The notes under the pieces are model-generated. The model searched no databases, was not told where the DNA came from, and saw nothing but the letters and a program-made list of their open reading frames with translations. Both the position numbers and the translations under genes were made by a program. From assembly GCA_945873125.1 (NCBI GenBank), contig CAMCBV010000008.1, forward strand, positions 1 through 64,000: a stretch of DNA of 64,000 nt. Reading direction: 5' to 3'. The stretch is from Prosthecobacter debontii (GTDB lineage Bacteria > Verrucomicrobiota > Verrucomicrobiia > Verrucomicrobiales > Akkermansiaceae). This document shows, piece by piece, positions 24,953 to 33,284 of this stretch. Positions within the stretch are counted from its first letter, which is position 1; every line of letters starts with the position of its first letter.

Positions 24953-25990
24953 TCAATCCATGCCGACAAGGCGATCGAGCGATCTCCTAAAGGGAGCTGC
25001 CAGGGGCAGCTCATGCAATCGATCAGGATGAATCCACGCATCTCCATCGAGCATACGGACAGAATCTGCGTCCTCGATAAGATAGACGTTCAAGAACACG
25101 CGATAACGGGTGATCGTGTATTCAGATTGATAGGCCGGCTCGATTTTTGCAAAGTCTGAAGCAGAGCGCAGGGGTAATTTCCAAAGTCCGTTGCGACGTG
25201 TTCCCGATTCATGATGCAGCAAAATCCTCCCCGCTGAATCGCGGCAGAATATCGCGTATTCATGGAGATATGTGATCGCCACCGGGGGTTTTTTGATCGG
25301 TAGTTTCTCTGGCTCCGCGCATTCGCAGAACGATGCTAGGGGGCAAATCTCACAAGCAGGGCGACCCGGGCGACATATCGTCTGCCCCAACTCCATGATC
25401 GCCTGATGGTGAATTCTGGGACTCGTGGGATCACATAACTCAAGCGCCCATTGACGATGTCTACGGATCGCCGCATGTTCGTCAATGGGTGAAAAATCCG
25501 CCATGATGCGTGAGAAAACTCGAGAAACATTTCCATCGACTAAGCCGGATGGTTTCCCGAAAGCAAATGCCAACAGAGCTGCCGCCGTGTAATGACCCAC
25601 GCCGGGGAGATCCAGCAAAGCCGCCTCATCATCCGGGAAAACGCCATCGTGATTTGTCAGGATTGCCCTCGCTGTCTCTCTGAGCATGCGCGCCCTGCGG
25701 TAGTAGCCCAAACCTTCCCAGGCTTTCAGCAAACTTTGGTCATCCGCTTTTGCGAGACTCTCCAAATCAGGAAATTTTTCGAGAAACCTCATGTAATAAC
25801 CTTTTCCTAAAACCGTTGCGATCTGCGTCTGCTGCAACATCATTTCCGAAACGAGAATCGGGTAAGCCTCCCGAGTCCGGCGCCACGGATAATCTTTCCC
25901 AACCCTTGCGAACCAATCCCCCAGCGCTTTGCGAAATTGCGTTTTCGCAGCCAAGGGAGATGCTTTGAAACGCGGCTTTAGCCTGTCCAT
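24953..25990 (-). CDS. mutY: A/G-specific adenine glycosylase MutY
   Basis: 345 residues. MutY removes adenine opposite 8-oxoguanine. The N-terminal glycosylase domain has SEMMLQQTQ with Glu49, the helix-hairpin-helix LLDLPGVGHYTAAALLAFAFG, and the catalytic Asp in GLVDGNVSRVFSR. A [4Fe-4S] cluster is predicted from the four Cys in ICRPGRPACEICPLASFC. The C-terminal part is Nudix-like and reads RRNGLWKLPL. Its start overlaps the stop of the upstream fur-like gene by one base (TGATG), so the two are translationally coupled. Confidence 0.96.
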   Translation of the reverse strand: MDRLKPRFKASPLAAKTQFRKALGDWFARVGKDYPWRRTREAYPILVSEMMLQQTQIATVLGKGYYMRFLEKFPDLESLAKADDQSLLKAWEGLGYYRRARMLRETARAILTNHDGVFPDDEAALLDLPGVGHYTAAALLAFAFGKPSGLVDGNVSRVFSRIMADFSPIDEHAAIRRHRQWALELCDPTSPRIHHQAIMELGQTICRPGRPACEICPLASFCECAEPEKLPIKKPPVAITYLHEYAIFCRDSAGRILLHHESGTRRNGLWKLPLRSASDFAKIEPAYQSEYTITRYRVFLNVYLIEDADSVRMLDGDAWIHPDRLHELPLAAPFRRSLDRLVGMD

Positions 25991-26487
25991 CAGCGTTTTT
26001 TACGAAGGCGTTTTCCCGTCAGGCGAGTGGCAATAAGATTTGGGCAACGCCCCTTCAATCTCAGTTGCTCACAATTTGCCTCGATTTTGATCGATTGGCG
26101 GACGGTTTTGAAACCCAGCCGTCGGCTCACGCAACCAGTCTGGATATCGACATTGGGATCCTCAAATTCAACCACTTTCCCACAATCGATGCATACGAGA
26201 TGATTATGGGAGGGTTTGTTCAAAAAATTGGGATCGTAAGTCACCTGATTCTCTCCGAGATCGATCTGCCGCAAAAGATCCGCCTCCACCAGTAATCCGA
26301 GGGTGCGATAGACCGTGGCACGCGAGGTTTCGGTATCCACTTTGCGCACTCGTTCGAAGAGCTCCTCAGCTGTGAAATGCTCGTCGCGAGAAAACACGAC
26401 ATTCACGATTTGCTCGCGCTGCACGGTTCTTCTCAACCCTTTGCGGCGAATAAACTCATCAAGCCGTTGCTTAATTTCAACCTCCAT
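25990..26487 (-). CDS. Fur-family metal-dependent regulator
   Basis: 165 residues with a full Fur layout. The winged helix is RKGLRRTVQREQIVNVVFSRDEHFTAEELF, and the recognition helix lies in TSRATVYRTLGLLVEADLL. Metal and zinc sites are HNHLVCIDCGKVVEF and a C-terminal C-x7-C pair (CEQLRLKGRC). It is a second Fur-family gene next to the DNA-repair gene mutY, with a one-base stop/start overlap. It could be Fur, PerR or Zur; sequence alone does not decide. It is divergent from the ECF sigma operon. Confidence 0.9.
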   Translation of the reverse strand: MEVEIKQRLDEFIRRKGLRRTVQREQIVNVVFSRDEHFTAEELFERVRKVDTETSRATVYRTLGLLVEADLLRQIDLGENQVTYDPNFLNKPSHNHLVCIDCGKVVEFEDPNVDIQTGCVSRRLGFKTVRQSIKIEANCEQLRLKGRCPNLIATRLTGKRLRKKR

Positions 26488-26614
26488 AAGACCCGTTTAT
26501 AGCTTTCAGCCCTGAAATGTAAACCCTGACAACCAGAATGGGACTTTGATTCTTGGATTGCGCATCCAACCAAGACGCGACATGCTCCGATAAGTCTTTC
26601 TCTGAAAAATTCGC

Positions 26615-27271
26615 ATGAATAAACCAAGCGCCACGCCGTCCAACGCACGGCAGGATTCTATTGGATCGCCAAGTGAGGATGCGAAGGCTCCGAACGAGGA
26701 TTTCCAATACGTCGCTCTTGCGCAACAGGGCGACATGGCCGCTTACAACCAACTTGTCATACGCCATCAGGGAAAAATCTACGCAATGATACGCAATATG
26801 GTCAGAAACGATGCCGATGCCTGGGATTTGTCTCAGGATGTCTTCATTAAAGCGTGGAAAGCCCTCCCAAGCTTCGAGAACCGCTCCCGCTTCTCGACCT
26901 GGCTGTTCCGGATTTCCCACAACGTGGTCTACGATTGGGCCCGAAAACGCAAAATCGAAGGCGGTGGCGAGCTGCAAGAAGGGATTCTCGACCGGGAACA
27001 GATCGATCTTTCCGCCAGAACGGCGCCAGCCCTCATCGAATCACCGGATGAGGCGCTCGCCAACTCCGAGCTCCGCATCAAGATCAGCGCCGCTCTGGAA
27101 AAAATCAGCCCGGAACATCGCGAGGTCGTCATCCTGAAAGACGTCCAAGGCCTCTCCTACAAGGAAATCGCCGATGTCATGGAATGCACGCTCGGCACGG
27201 TGATGAGTCGCTTATTTTACGCCCGCCAGAAACTCCAAACTTTGCTCAAAGATGAATATGAATCCCGATGA
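26615..27271 (+). CDS. ECF-type RNA polymerase sigma factor
   Basis: 218 residues. Region 2 is YNQLVIRHQGKIYAMIRNMV with DAWDLSQDVFIKAWKAL, then FSTWLFRISHNVVYDWARKRK. Region 4 is EHREVVILKDVQGLSYKEIADVMECTLGTVMSRLFYARQKLQ. The first 35 residues are a short polar extension. Its 3' end overlaps the downstream gene by 20 bases. That gene encodes a one-pass membrane protein that is the likely anti-sigma factor. The signal and target promoters are unknown. Confidence 0.93.
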   Translation: MNKPSATPSNARQDSIGSPSEDAKAPNEDFQYVALAQQGDMAAYNQLVIRHQGKIYAMIRNMVRNDADAWDLSQDVFIKAWKALPSFENRSRFSTWLFRISHNVVYDWARKRKIEGGGELQEGILDREQIDLSARTAPALIESPDEALANSELRIKISAALEKISPEHREVVILKDVQGLSYKEIADVMECTLGTVMSRLFYARQKLQTLLKDEYESR

Positions 27272-27857
27272 AACCAAACTGGCCTTGTGGCTGGATGACG
27301 AACTCGGCGGCTCCGAGCTCGCCGAGATGAATGCTTGGTCCGCTACCCGGCCCGAGCAGTTAGCAGCCCGCGAGAGGCTGAGAAAATTCCGCGGGATGCT
27401 CGCTGAAAACCTAACCGCCAGTCAAGAACCTCCTTATCCGGATTTTTTTCTCACTCGCATCAATCAAGGCATCCGCGAGATGGAAGCGGCTTCCCCGCCC
27501 TCCGCCAAAACCCGCGCAGGATCCTTTTGGAGATCATGGCTCATGCCAGTCGCCGCCTGCGCCGGCATGGTTCTCGCCTTTTCAATAGGCAGACAAAGCG
27601 GCGTCAGGGAAAATTCGGTTGGGAAAAAAGAGGCCCCGCAAACCATGACCGCTCCCATGGTCTATACACCTGAGGAAGGTGTGTTTGCGGAGTGGATCCC
27701 GAGCCCACAAAACCATACTTCGGTCATTTTGTTGAAAGGCGTTTCCGCCATCCCAGACTCCACCGGTTTTTCCGAAACCGTATACGTTCCTACTTCGCGA
27801 GAATCCGATCGAACCGCGAGATTTGAATCCGGCTCCGCCGAAACATCGACCCAATGA
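27252..27857 (+). CDS. Putative anti-sigma factor, one membrane pass
   Basis: 201 residues. The N-terminal part resembles anti-sigma domains (LALWLDDELGGSELAEMNAW). One hydrophobic helix follows at about 96-114 (WLMPVAACAGMVLAFSIG), then a periplasmic tail of about 85 residues. The zinc HxxxCxxC motif is absent. It overlaps the sigma gene by 20 bases and the next gene by 4 (ATGA), so it is translated in step with both. The anti-sigma role rests on position and topology. Confidence 0.75.
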   Translation: MNMNPDETKLALWLDDELGGSELAEMNAWSATRPEQLAARERLRKFRGMLAENLTASQEPPYPDFFLTRINQGIREMEAASPPSAKTRAGSFWRSWLMPVAACAGMVLAFSIGRQSGVRENSVGKKEAPQTMTAPMVYTPEEGVFAEWIPSPQNHTSVILLKGVSAIPDSTGFSETVYVPTSRESDRTARFESGSAETSTQ

Positions 27858-28390
27858 GATCCGCCGTGTCATGTCTTAGTCATTTTTTGTACGCGATGGC
27901 CCTGCTTGTTTTCTCATCTGCTTGCACACATGCGCAGGATGACCCAGGGCGCAAAAAAATCGGAACGCTCGATGTGGCCGTTTATTATGGGACCGACGGG
28001 GATCCTGCTGCCGCTGGAGCGAACCGCGAACAGGTTTCCGAGACCGTCAAAAACAAACTCCTCGCCACCGCGGAACTGAAGTTCAAGCATTATCGCTCCA
28101 TGGGCGGAGAATCCAAAACCATTTTCCGATCCTACGAAAACTGGGCACAACCCCTCAATCCATCCGACGAAATTTTAATCCGCTTCGAAACCCGCATGGA
28201 GCCCACGAAGCACGAGGTGCCATTGAACATCGAACTCTGGCTGAGCCGGAAAAAAATCCTCAAATCCGATCTCTCCCTCAAATACGGGCAGCCGCTTTAT
28301 GTCCTCGGTCCGGAGTGGAGAGGCGGCAGGTTGATCATTGCCATCGAGCTCGCATCAAGGAATCTCGAAATTGAAAAAGCCAACCCATGA
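27854..28390 (+). CDS. Hypothetical exported protein of the sigma operon
   Basis: 178 residues with a signal sequence and possible lipobox FSSAC (Cys24). No family recognised. The body is beta-rich and polar, with KKIGTLDVAVYYGTDG near the start and GPEWRGGRLIIAIEL near the end. It overlaps both neighbours by four bases. It may belong to the envelope pathway controlled by the sigma factor. Confidence 0.65.
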   Translation: MRSAVSCLSHFLYAMALLVFSSACTHAQDDPGRKKIGTLDVAVYYGTDGDPAAAGANREQVSETVKNKLLATAELKFKHYRSMGGESKTIFRSYENWAQPLNPSDEILIRFETRMEPTKHEVPLNIELWLSRKKILKSDLSLKYGQPLYVLGPEWRGGRLIIAIELASRNLEIEKANP

Positions 28391-29064
28391 ACCGTTTCGC
28401 GCTATTGCTTCTTTCTCTAACAGCCATCTTGCAGGCCGGAGATTTGAAATTTGAAAAAGACATCCACGAAGCCCGCGCTGGCTTTATGGACACTGAAGTC
28501 AGTAGTGATTTCAAATTCACCAACACGGGCAGTAAGTCCATCAGGATCAAACATGTTGAGCCGGGTTGCAGTTGCATCACTGTGGAATTTTTAAACGGCA
28601 AGGCGACCTATGGCGCGGGTGAATCCGGAGTCATGCGTGTGAGGTTCAAACTCGACAATAGCCAGGGGACCGTTGACAAGCCCATAGCCATCTTTCTCGC
28701 TACCGACCCGGACGACAAGCCGTCCACAATAGTCACATTTCGCATTCACATCCCTGTCGCCGTTTCTCTCGAAACAAAAACTTTGAATTGGATTATCGGC
28801 TCCGAACCGGAAACCCAATCCATACGGGTCAATATGAACTATGACAAACCCGTTCATATCACATCGGTCACAACCACGGACACGAACATTTCCACTGAAA
28901 TCGTGACGATCGAAAAGGGCAAATCTTACGATGTTCGCGTCACCCCAAAAAGCACGTCGAAGGGAGGGCTTTCCGCCATTCTCATCCAAAACGATATCGA
29001 AATTGACAGGTTCCGTTCCCAACAGGCCTATGCAAGGATCATGAGCCCTACTGCCAAGCCATGA
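28387..29064 (+). CDS. DUF1573-family exported protein
   Basis: 225 residues with a signal peptide (MNRFALLLLSLTAILQAG). The DUF1573 immunoglobulin-like domain has FKFTNTGSKSIRIKHVEPGCSCITVEF, with the conserved Cys pair, then a second Ig-like segment up to residue 225. Such proteins are periplasmic and common in Bacteroidota and PVC bacteria, role unknown. The GCSC pair next to a rhodanese invites a sulfur or redox role (inference). It overlaps both neighbours by four bases. Confidence 0.82.
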   Translation: MNRFALLLLSLTAILQAGDLKFEKDIHEARAGFMDTEVSSDFKFTNTGSKSIRIKHVEPGCSCITVEFLNGKATYGAGESGVMRVRFKLDNSQGTVDKPIAIFLATDPDDKPSTIVTFRIHIPVAVSLETKTLNWIIGSEPETQSIRVNMNYDKPVHITSVTTTDTNISTEIVTIEKGKSYDVRVTPKSTSKGGLSAILIQNDIEIDRFRSQQAYARIMSPTAKP

Positions 29065-29498
29065 AGTCCGTTTTTCAAATTGCGATTGTGGTCGCGATCG
29101 CTGTTTCGGCGGCAAGCATCACATGGTTTCTGAAAGATCCGAACTCCAAGCCGGCTCTCATTGTGCATTGCGATCCCGCTAAACTCAAACCCGACGAAAT
29201 CTGTTTTGATCAAGTCTCGGGAAAGGTGCTTTGGATCGATGCCCGATCACGCGAGGAATGGCAAAAAAACGGATATCCAAATTCCATCCTGTGGAATCTC
29301 GATCCCAAAGAAGACGCGCTGAAAATGGAAGCCGATGCCGTTTTTAAAATCGCTGAGAGCAACTTAGTGGTCGTTTACTGCGCCAGCCAAGCATGCGGCA
29401 CGAGTCGGCAAATCGCCGAAAAAATTCGCAAGTTGGAACTCGGGCCCATGGTCAAAATTCTGCAGGGCGGATATCCTTCGCTGCGTTTGAAAAAATAG
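29061..29498 (+). CDS. Membrane-anchored rhodanese-like sulfurtransferase
   Basis: 145 residues. An N-terminal membrane segment (IAIVVAIAVSAASITWFL) anchors a single rhodanese domain in the periplasm: VLWIDARSREEWQKNGYPNSI, then active-site Cys107 in VVYCASQACGTS, then a C-terminal LQGGYPSL. It could move persulfide sulfur or reduce disulfides. It is the last of five overlapping genes and overlaps the DUF1573 gene by four bases. Confidence 0.88.
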   Translation: MKSVFQIAIVVAIAVSAASITWFLKDPNSKPALIVHCDPAKLKPDEICFDQVSGKVLWIDARSREEWQKNGYPNSILWNLDPKEDALKMEADAVFKIAESNLVVVYCASQACGTSRQIAEKIRKLELGPMVKILQGGYPSLRLKK

Positions 29499-29630
29499 AA
29501 TGTTATCTCAACGACTCCGAAGAACATGCGAAGGGCATTCGCACGCGGCCATTCAGGAATACGACTCACCATTTTTCACTCACGAGGTCGCGATTAGAAT
29601 TCGCGATTCCTTTCGTTTTGATTATTCCAC

Positions 29631-30026
29631 TCAAAGTGTTTCTGTATGTTCACGCATCCATGTGCAGAATTCAGATTCTGAAATTTCTCCAGCGGCGAGC
29701 GCAAGATAGACTGAATACTTCTCCTCTTCACCGATGGTAAATCCCCGGCCATTGAGAATCAGAAAAGTCTCGCAAGCAATTGCTGCAGTCCGCTTGTTGC
29801 CATCTAGAAATGGATGGTTCATTGCCAATCCATAAGCGTAGGCGGCGGCTAACTGGCAAATATCTGGTGGGGGCGATCCATAATGCCAGAGCTGTTGAGG
29901 CTTTGCTAAAGCGGACATCAACATGTTATCATCTCTGATTCCACGGATCCCTCCATGTTCAGCAAGCTGTCTTTGATGAAAAAAGCGCACAGTCGCTTCC
30001 TCCAGCCATTCAGGTTCATGATTCAT
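29631..30026 (-). CDS. Doc-type Fic-domain toxin
   Basis: 131 residues of the death-on-curing family. The Fic motif HPFLDGNKRTAAI begins at His71. The N-terminal LEEATVRFFHQRQLAEHGGIRG and the LMSALAKPQQ helix match Doc. Doc kinases phosphorylate EF-Tu and inhibit translation (P1 Doc, established); activity here is not shown. It follows the AbrB-like antitoxin gene by 28 bases on the same strand. Confidence 0.88.
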   Translation of the reverse strand: MNHEPEWLEEATVRFFHQRQLAEHGGIRGIRDDNMLMSALAKPQQLWHYGSPPPDICQLAAAYAYGLAMNHPFLDGNKRTAAIACETFLILNGRGFTIGEEEKYSVYLALAAGEISESEFCTWMREHTETL

Positions 30027-30054
30027 CGGATGAGTTCAGGGGGGACTTCTTCAT

Positions 30055-30282
30055 CTACTGAGCTAGCTTCCTTAACATGTTGCGGTTATTGCGCATGACT
30101 TGCTCCGCAATCTCCATCTGACGAGTAACTTTTTCATCATAGGGGCTCAAATTCACGCCGTCTGGGGTTTCTGTGACGGTCAAGATATCGCCTCTTGAGA
30201 CACGCAGTTTTTCCATGAGCTCCTTGGGTAAAATAATACCTGCTGAGTTCCCGATAGAGGTAATTTTTACTGTGGTGACCAT
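30055..30282 (-). CDS. AbrB/SpoVT-type antitoxin
   Basis: 75 residues. The N-terminal swapped-hairpin DNA-binding fold shows VKITSIGNSAGIILPKELMEKLRVSRGD. The C-terminal helix is basic and is the likely toxin-binding tail. The start at 30282 was chosen because the frame opens 16 codons earlier without a sensible start, and a large palindrome lies immediately upstream. It pairs with the Doc toxin gene downstream. Confidence 0.85.
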   Translation of the reverse strand: MVTTVKITSIGNSAGIILPKELMEKLRVSRGDILTVTETPDGVNLSPYDEKVTRQMEIAEQVMRNNRNMLRKLAQ

Positions 30283-30314
30283 GCATGCAGTATAACGGAT
30301 GTTATAACACATGC
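30283..30314. promoter_or_regulatory. Operator palindrome of the Doc/AbrB module
   Basis: A two-tier inverted repeat, GCATG-N3-TATAAC-N4-GTTATA-N3-CATGC, is perfect in both tiers. It ends on the antitoxin start codon, as expected for an autorepressed operator. The TATAAC tier may also serve as a -10. Confidence 0.6.
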
Positions 30315-30326
30315 AAGGCTTTAATT

Positions 30327-31310
30327 TCAAACCATCGAAAGCACTTTTTCCACAATCCGCTTTGGATTCGGGAGTTGCTCGTTTTCGATGTGCGGAGAAT
30401 AGATCGCCGGTGCGTCGATGGTGCAGACACGTTTGATCGGCGCGTCGAGCTCGTCGAAGGCGTGTTCTTGGATGAGGTGGGAAACCATCGCGGAAACTCC
30501 GCCGAAGGGCTTGGACTCATCGACCAAGACCACGCGGTGGGTTTTGGCAACCGTGGCGAGAATCGCATCGACATCCAGCGGACGGATCGAGCGGAGATCG
30601 AGGACCTCAGCACTGATTCCGTGTTCGGCCTGAAGGGTTTCCGCAGCGGCAAGCGCATGAATGACCGAACGACCGTGAGCGATGAGAGAAATGTCTGCAC
30701 CTTCACGTTTGATATCGGCTTTGCCGAGAGGGATCACAAAATCGCCATCGGCTGGATCCGGCACTTCACCGACGTTTCCGTAAAGCAAAGTGTTCTCCAT
30801 GAAGTAAACCGGGTCGTTGTCACGGATCGCAGCTTTGATGAGACCTTTCGCATCTGCCGGAGTGGCGGGAGCGCAAACCTTCAAGCCAGGAAAAGCGGCA
30901 AACAAACCTTCGGGAATATGTGAGTGGGTCGCGCCGACGTTCGTGCCGCCGTTGGCCGGTCCGCGCACTACGATGGGACAGTTGCAGAGACCACCGGACA
31001 TGTAGCGCACGCAGGCGGCGTTGTTGACGAGTTGGTCAAAAGCGACGGAATGAAAGGACCAGAACATCAGTTCCATCACTGGACGCACGCCGAGCATGGA
31101 AGCGCCGATTCCCATGCCGATAAAACCGGCTTCCGAGATCGGGGTATCGACGATGCGTTTGTCGCCCCATTTCGCCCACAGGCCTTCGGTGACTTTGTAT
31201 GCGCCGTTGTATTGGGCAACTTCCTCGCCCATCAGGACGACGTTTTCATCGCGGGCGAGTTCTTCATCGAGTCCTTCGCGGAGGGCTTCACGGTAAGTCA
31301 GGGTGCGCAT
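30327..31310 (-). CDS. pdhB: Pyruvate dehydrogenase E1 component, beta subunit
   Basis: 327 residues from the ATG at 31310 (MRTLTYREALREGLDEE), the standard start; the open frame extends 36 codons upstream. E1-beta landmarks: EEVAQYNGAYKVTEGL, DTPISEAGFIGMGIGA, GGTNVGATHSH, VYFMENTLLYG, and the C-terminal VVLVDESKPFGGVSAM. With the alpha subunit it decarboxylates pyruvate using thiamine diphosphate. The E2 and E3 genes are not in this window. The start codon is 51 bases after pdhA. Confidence 0.95.
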   Translation of the reverse strand: MRTLTYREALREGLDEELARDENVVLMGEEVAQYNGAYKVTEGLWAKWGDKRIVDTPISEAGFIGMGIGASMLGVRPVMELMFWSFHSVAFDQLVNNAACVRYMSGGLCNCPIVVRGPANGGTNVGATHSHIPEGLFAAFPGLKVCAPATPADAKGLIKAAIRDNDPVYFMENTLLYGNVGEVPDPADGDFVIPLGKADIKREGADISLIAHGRSVIHALAAAETLQAEHGISAEVLDLRSIRPLDVDAILATVAKTHRVVLVDESKPFGGVSAMVSHLIQEHAFDELDAPIKRVCTIDAPAIYSPHIENEQLPNPKRIVEKVLSMV

Positions 31311-31360
31311 TTTAGAAAAGAGATTGGAGATTGGGAAATTGGATATTGAGTGCGAAAAAA

Positions 31361-32422
31361 TTAGGCGAAGAAGTGATGGCCGATTTTTGACGCTTCGGTT
31401 TGGTTGTCGGTTTCCCAATACACATCCGTTGCAATGTCCGCGATGGTTGGAGCTGGGGATTCCTCGGCGAATTGGACCGATGCCTCGACTTCTTCTTTGG
31501 CGTGCTGATTGATGCTCTCAATCAACTCATCATTGAGCACGCCTTCAGCAACAAGCTTGCTTCTGAAAACATGGATGGGGTCGTGGTTTTTCTTGTAATT
31601 TTCAATCTCCTCAGGAGTACGGTATTTTTTAAAATTCGCATCCGCGACTGAGTGGCCGTAGTAGCGGTAGGTATCGATCTCAAGAACCGTCGGCTTGTGC
31701 TCTTTGCGGGCACGCTCCATGGCGATGTGGGTTTTCGCACGGACTTCATAGATGTCCGAACCATCGATGACATCCCATTCAATCGCGTAGCCTTCGGCGC
31801 GTTGGGCAAGGCAGCCGGTGTAGGCAGAAGAACGCTTCTGCGAGGTGCCCATCGAGTAACCGTTGTTTTCGATCACATAGACAACGGGGATATCGAAAAG
31901 CGCAGCGAGGTTGAGAGATTCGTGGAAGGCGCCTTGGTTAACCGCTCCATCACCAAGGTAGCAAAGGCAGCAACCTTCCCTGCCGAGATATTTCAGACCG
32001 TAGGCGAGACCGAGGCCGAGCGGAGTTTGACCAGCCACGATCCCATGGCCGCCCCAGAAATTTTTGTCCGGCGCGAAGAAATGCATCGAGCCACCCTTGC
32101 CTTTCGAGCAGCCCGTTTGTTTTCCGAACATCTCCGCCATGCACTCGTTCATCGACATGCCGGATGCGAGCGCGTGGGCGTGGCAACGATACGCTGTGAT
32201 GTTGTGATCATGCTCGCCAGCGAGGGAAAGCGTGCCGACCGCCACGGATTCCTGGCCGATATACAAATGCAGGAACCCCCCCATCCGGCCGGGTTTCTGA
32301 TAGTTCGCCAGGGCAACCTGTTCAAACCGGCGAATGCGCACCATCTGAGTGTAGAGCTCAATTTTTCTCTCAGGCGTGAGGGATTGGTTGATGGGCGATG
32401 CTGCGAAGTTAAGGTCGGACAT
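31361..32422 (-). CDS. pdhA: Pyruvate dehydrogenase E1 component, alpha subunit
   Basis: 353 residues. TPP-binding motif GDGAVNQGAFHESLNLA with the IPVVYVIENNGYSMGT segment, preceded by YRCHAHALASG, GCSKGKGGSMHFF and GHGIVAGQTPLGLGLA. It has the heterotetrameric alpha-beta E1 organisation rather than the single-chain AceE. It lies directly upstream of pdhB. The next gene upstream (32485) is a membrane protein on the same strand. Confidence 0.95.
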   Translation of the reverse strand: MSDLNFAASPINQSLTPERKIELYTQMVRIRRFEQVALANYQKPGRMGGFLHLYIGQESVAVGTLSLAGEHDHNITAYRCHAHALASGMSMNECMAEMFGKQTGCSKGKGGSMHFFAPDKNFWGGHGIVAGQTPLGLGLAYGLKYLGREGCCLCYLGDGAVNQGAFHESLNLAALFDIPVVYVIENNGYSMGTSQKRSSAYTGCLAQRAEGYAIEWDVIDGSDIYEVRAKTHIAMERARKEHKPTVLEIDTYRYYGHSVADANFKKYRTPEEIENYKKNHDPIHVFRSKLVAEGVLNDELIESINQHAKEEVEASVQFAEESPAPTIADIATDVYWETDNQTEASKIGHHFFA

Positions 32423-32484
32423 GTGGAGAGTTCAGTTGGTGAAATCGGGTGCTGCGTAAAGGTAGCGGGGACTGGCGGCAAGTT

Positions 32485-33060
32485 TTATCTTGCTGGGGTC
32501 GCTGACGGAGCCGGAGAAAAACTTGGAAGCGCAAAGCGTGCCGAGAGGAAAATGGCGGTGAAGATCAGATTCGCGCCAACCATGTTGCGCAGAAAAACCC
32601 ACGAGGGAACCGGACTTCCGGCAGGACCCGTCCAGAGAGATTGAATGATACCTTCGAAATTTTTCGCATACATCGGGTTGCCCAACCATGCGGCGAGGTT
32701 GGTGATGAGGTGAAACATCAGCGCGGCGACAACCGCTCCCGCAAGCGTGGCACCGAGGTTTTTGGGTGCCATGAATTTTCCGAAAAAGTATACCGCGGCA
32801 AATGCAACCGCCGTAGTCAGGAATTCCGCGAAACCGAGATCCTGGAAATTTCCTGAAAAAATGGCCGGCACAGGGTAGCTCACAAGCCATGCGGCCATGG
32901 GAATTACCCAGCCCCTCCATCCCGAGGCCATGATCGCGCCACAAAAGAATAAGGCGGCAAGAGGCTGAAAATTCGGCAGCGTTTCCGGAAACGCGCTGCC
33001 CATGCAGCGAAAGATAATCACCAGTAAAGTAAACAATGCCAATGGCAGGAAGCGGTTCAT
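32485..33060 (-). CDS. DUF6580-like integral membrane protein
   Basis: 191 residues, mostly hydrophobic, with five to six predicted membrane segments (for example LPLALFTLLVIIF, NFQPLAALFFCGAIM, FAEFLTTAVAFAAVYFFG, NLIFTAIFLSARFAL). The FQPLAALFFCGA and LFHLITN-like pieces match DUF6580, a family related to vitamin-uptake S components; substrate unknown. It sits upstream of pdhA on the same strand, 62 bases away, and could feed a thiamine-type cofactor, but that is speculation. Confidence 0.7.
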   Translation of the reverse strand: MNRFLPLALFTLLVIIFRCMGSAFPETLPNFQPLAALFFCGAIMASGWRGWVIPMAAWLVSYPVPAIFSGNFQDLGFAEFLTTAVAFAAVYFFGKFMAPKNLGATLAGAVVAALMFHLITNLAAWLGNPMYAKNFEGIIQSLWTGPAGSPVPSWVFLRNMVGANLIFTAIFLSARFALPSFSPAPSATPAR

Positions 33061-33284
33061 GCGGGAAACTAGTCAGTAAGCAGCCTCGGGGGCGAGGCGA
33101 AATTTCCGCATATCGTATTTTCCTGAGCTGGATTTGAGAAAGCCACAAAATGTGGCATATTCCAAAGAACCACCCACATCTTGTGATGCCGACGAAAGAT
33201 TTCTGGAAATCTCGTGACTGAAAGCTTGCCAAGCCAAGGCGAAAAAAGAAACTCATTCCCAGGCACATCCATGCCAATCCACTT

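Noticed and set aside
31652-32644. 330-codon plus-strand frame across pdhA
   Set aside because: pdhA on the minus strand carries all expected motifs; this frame has none.
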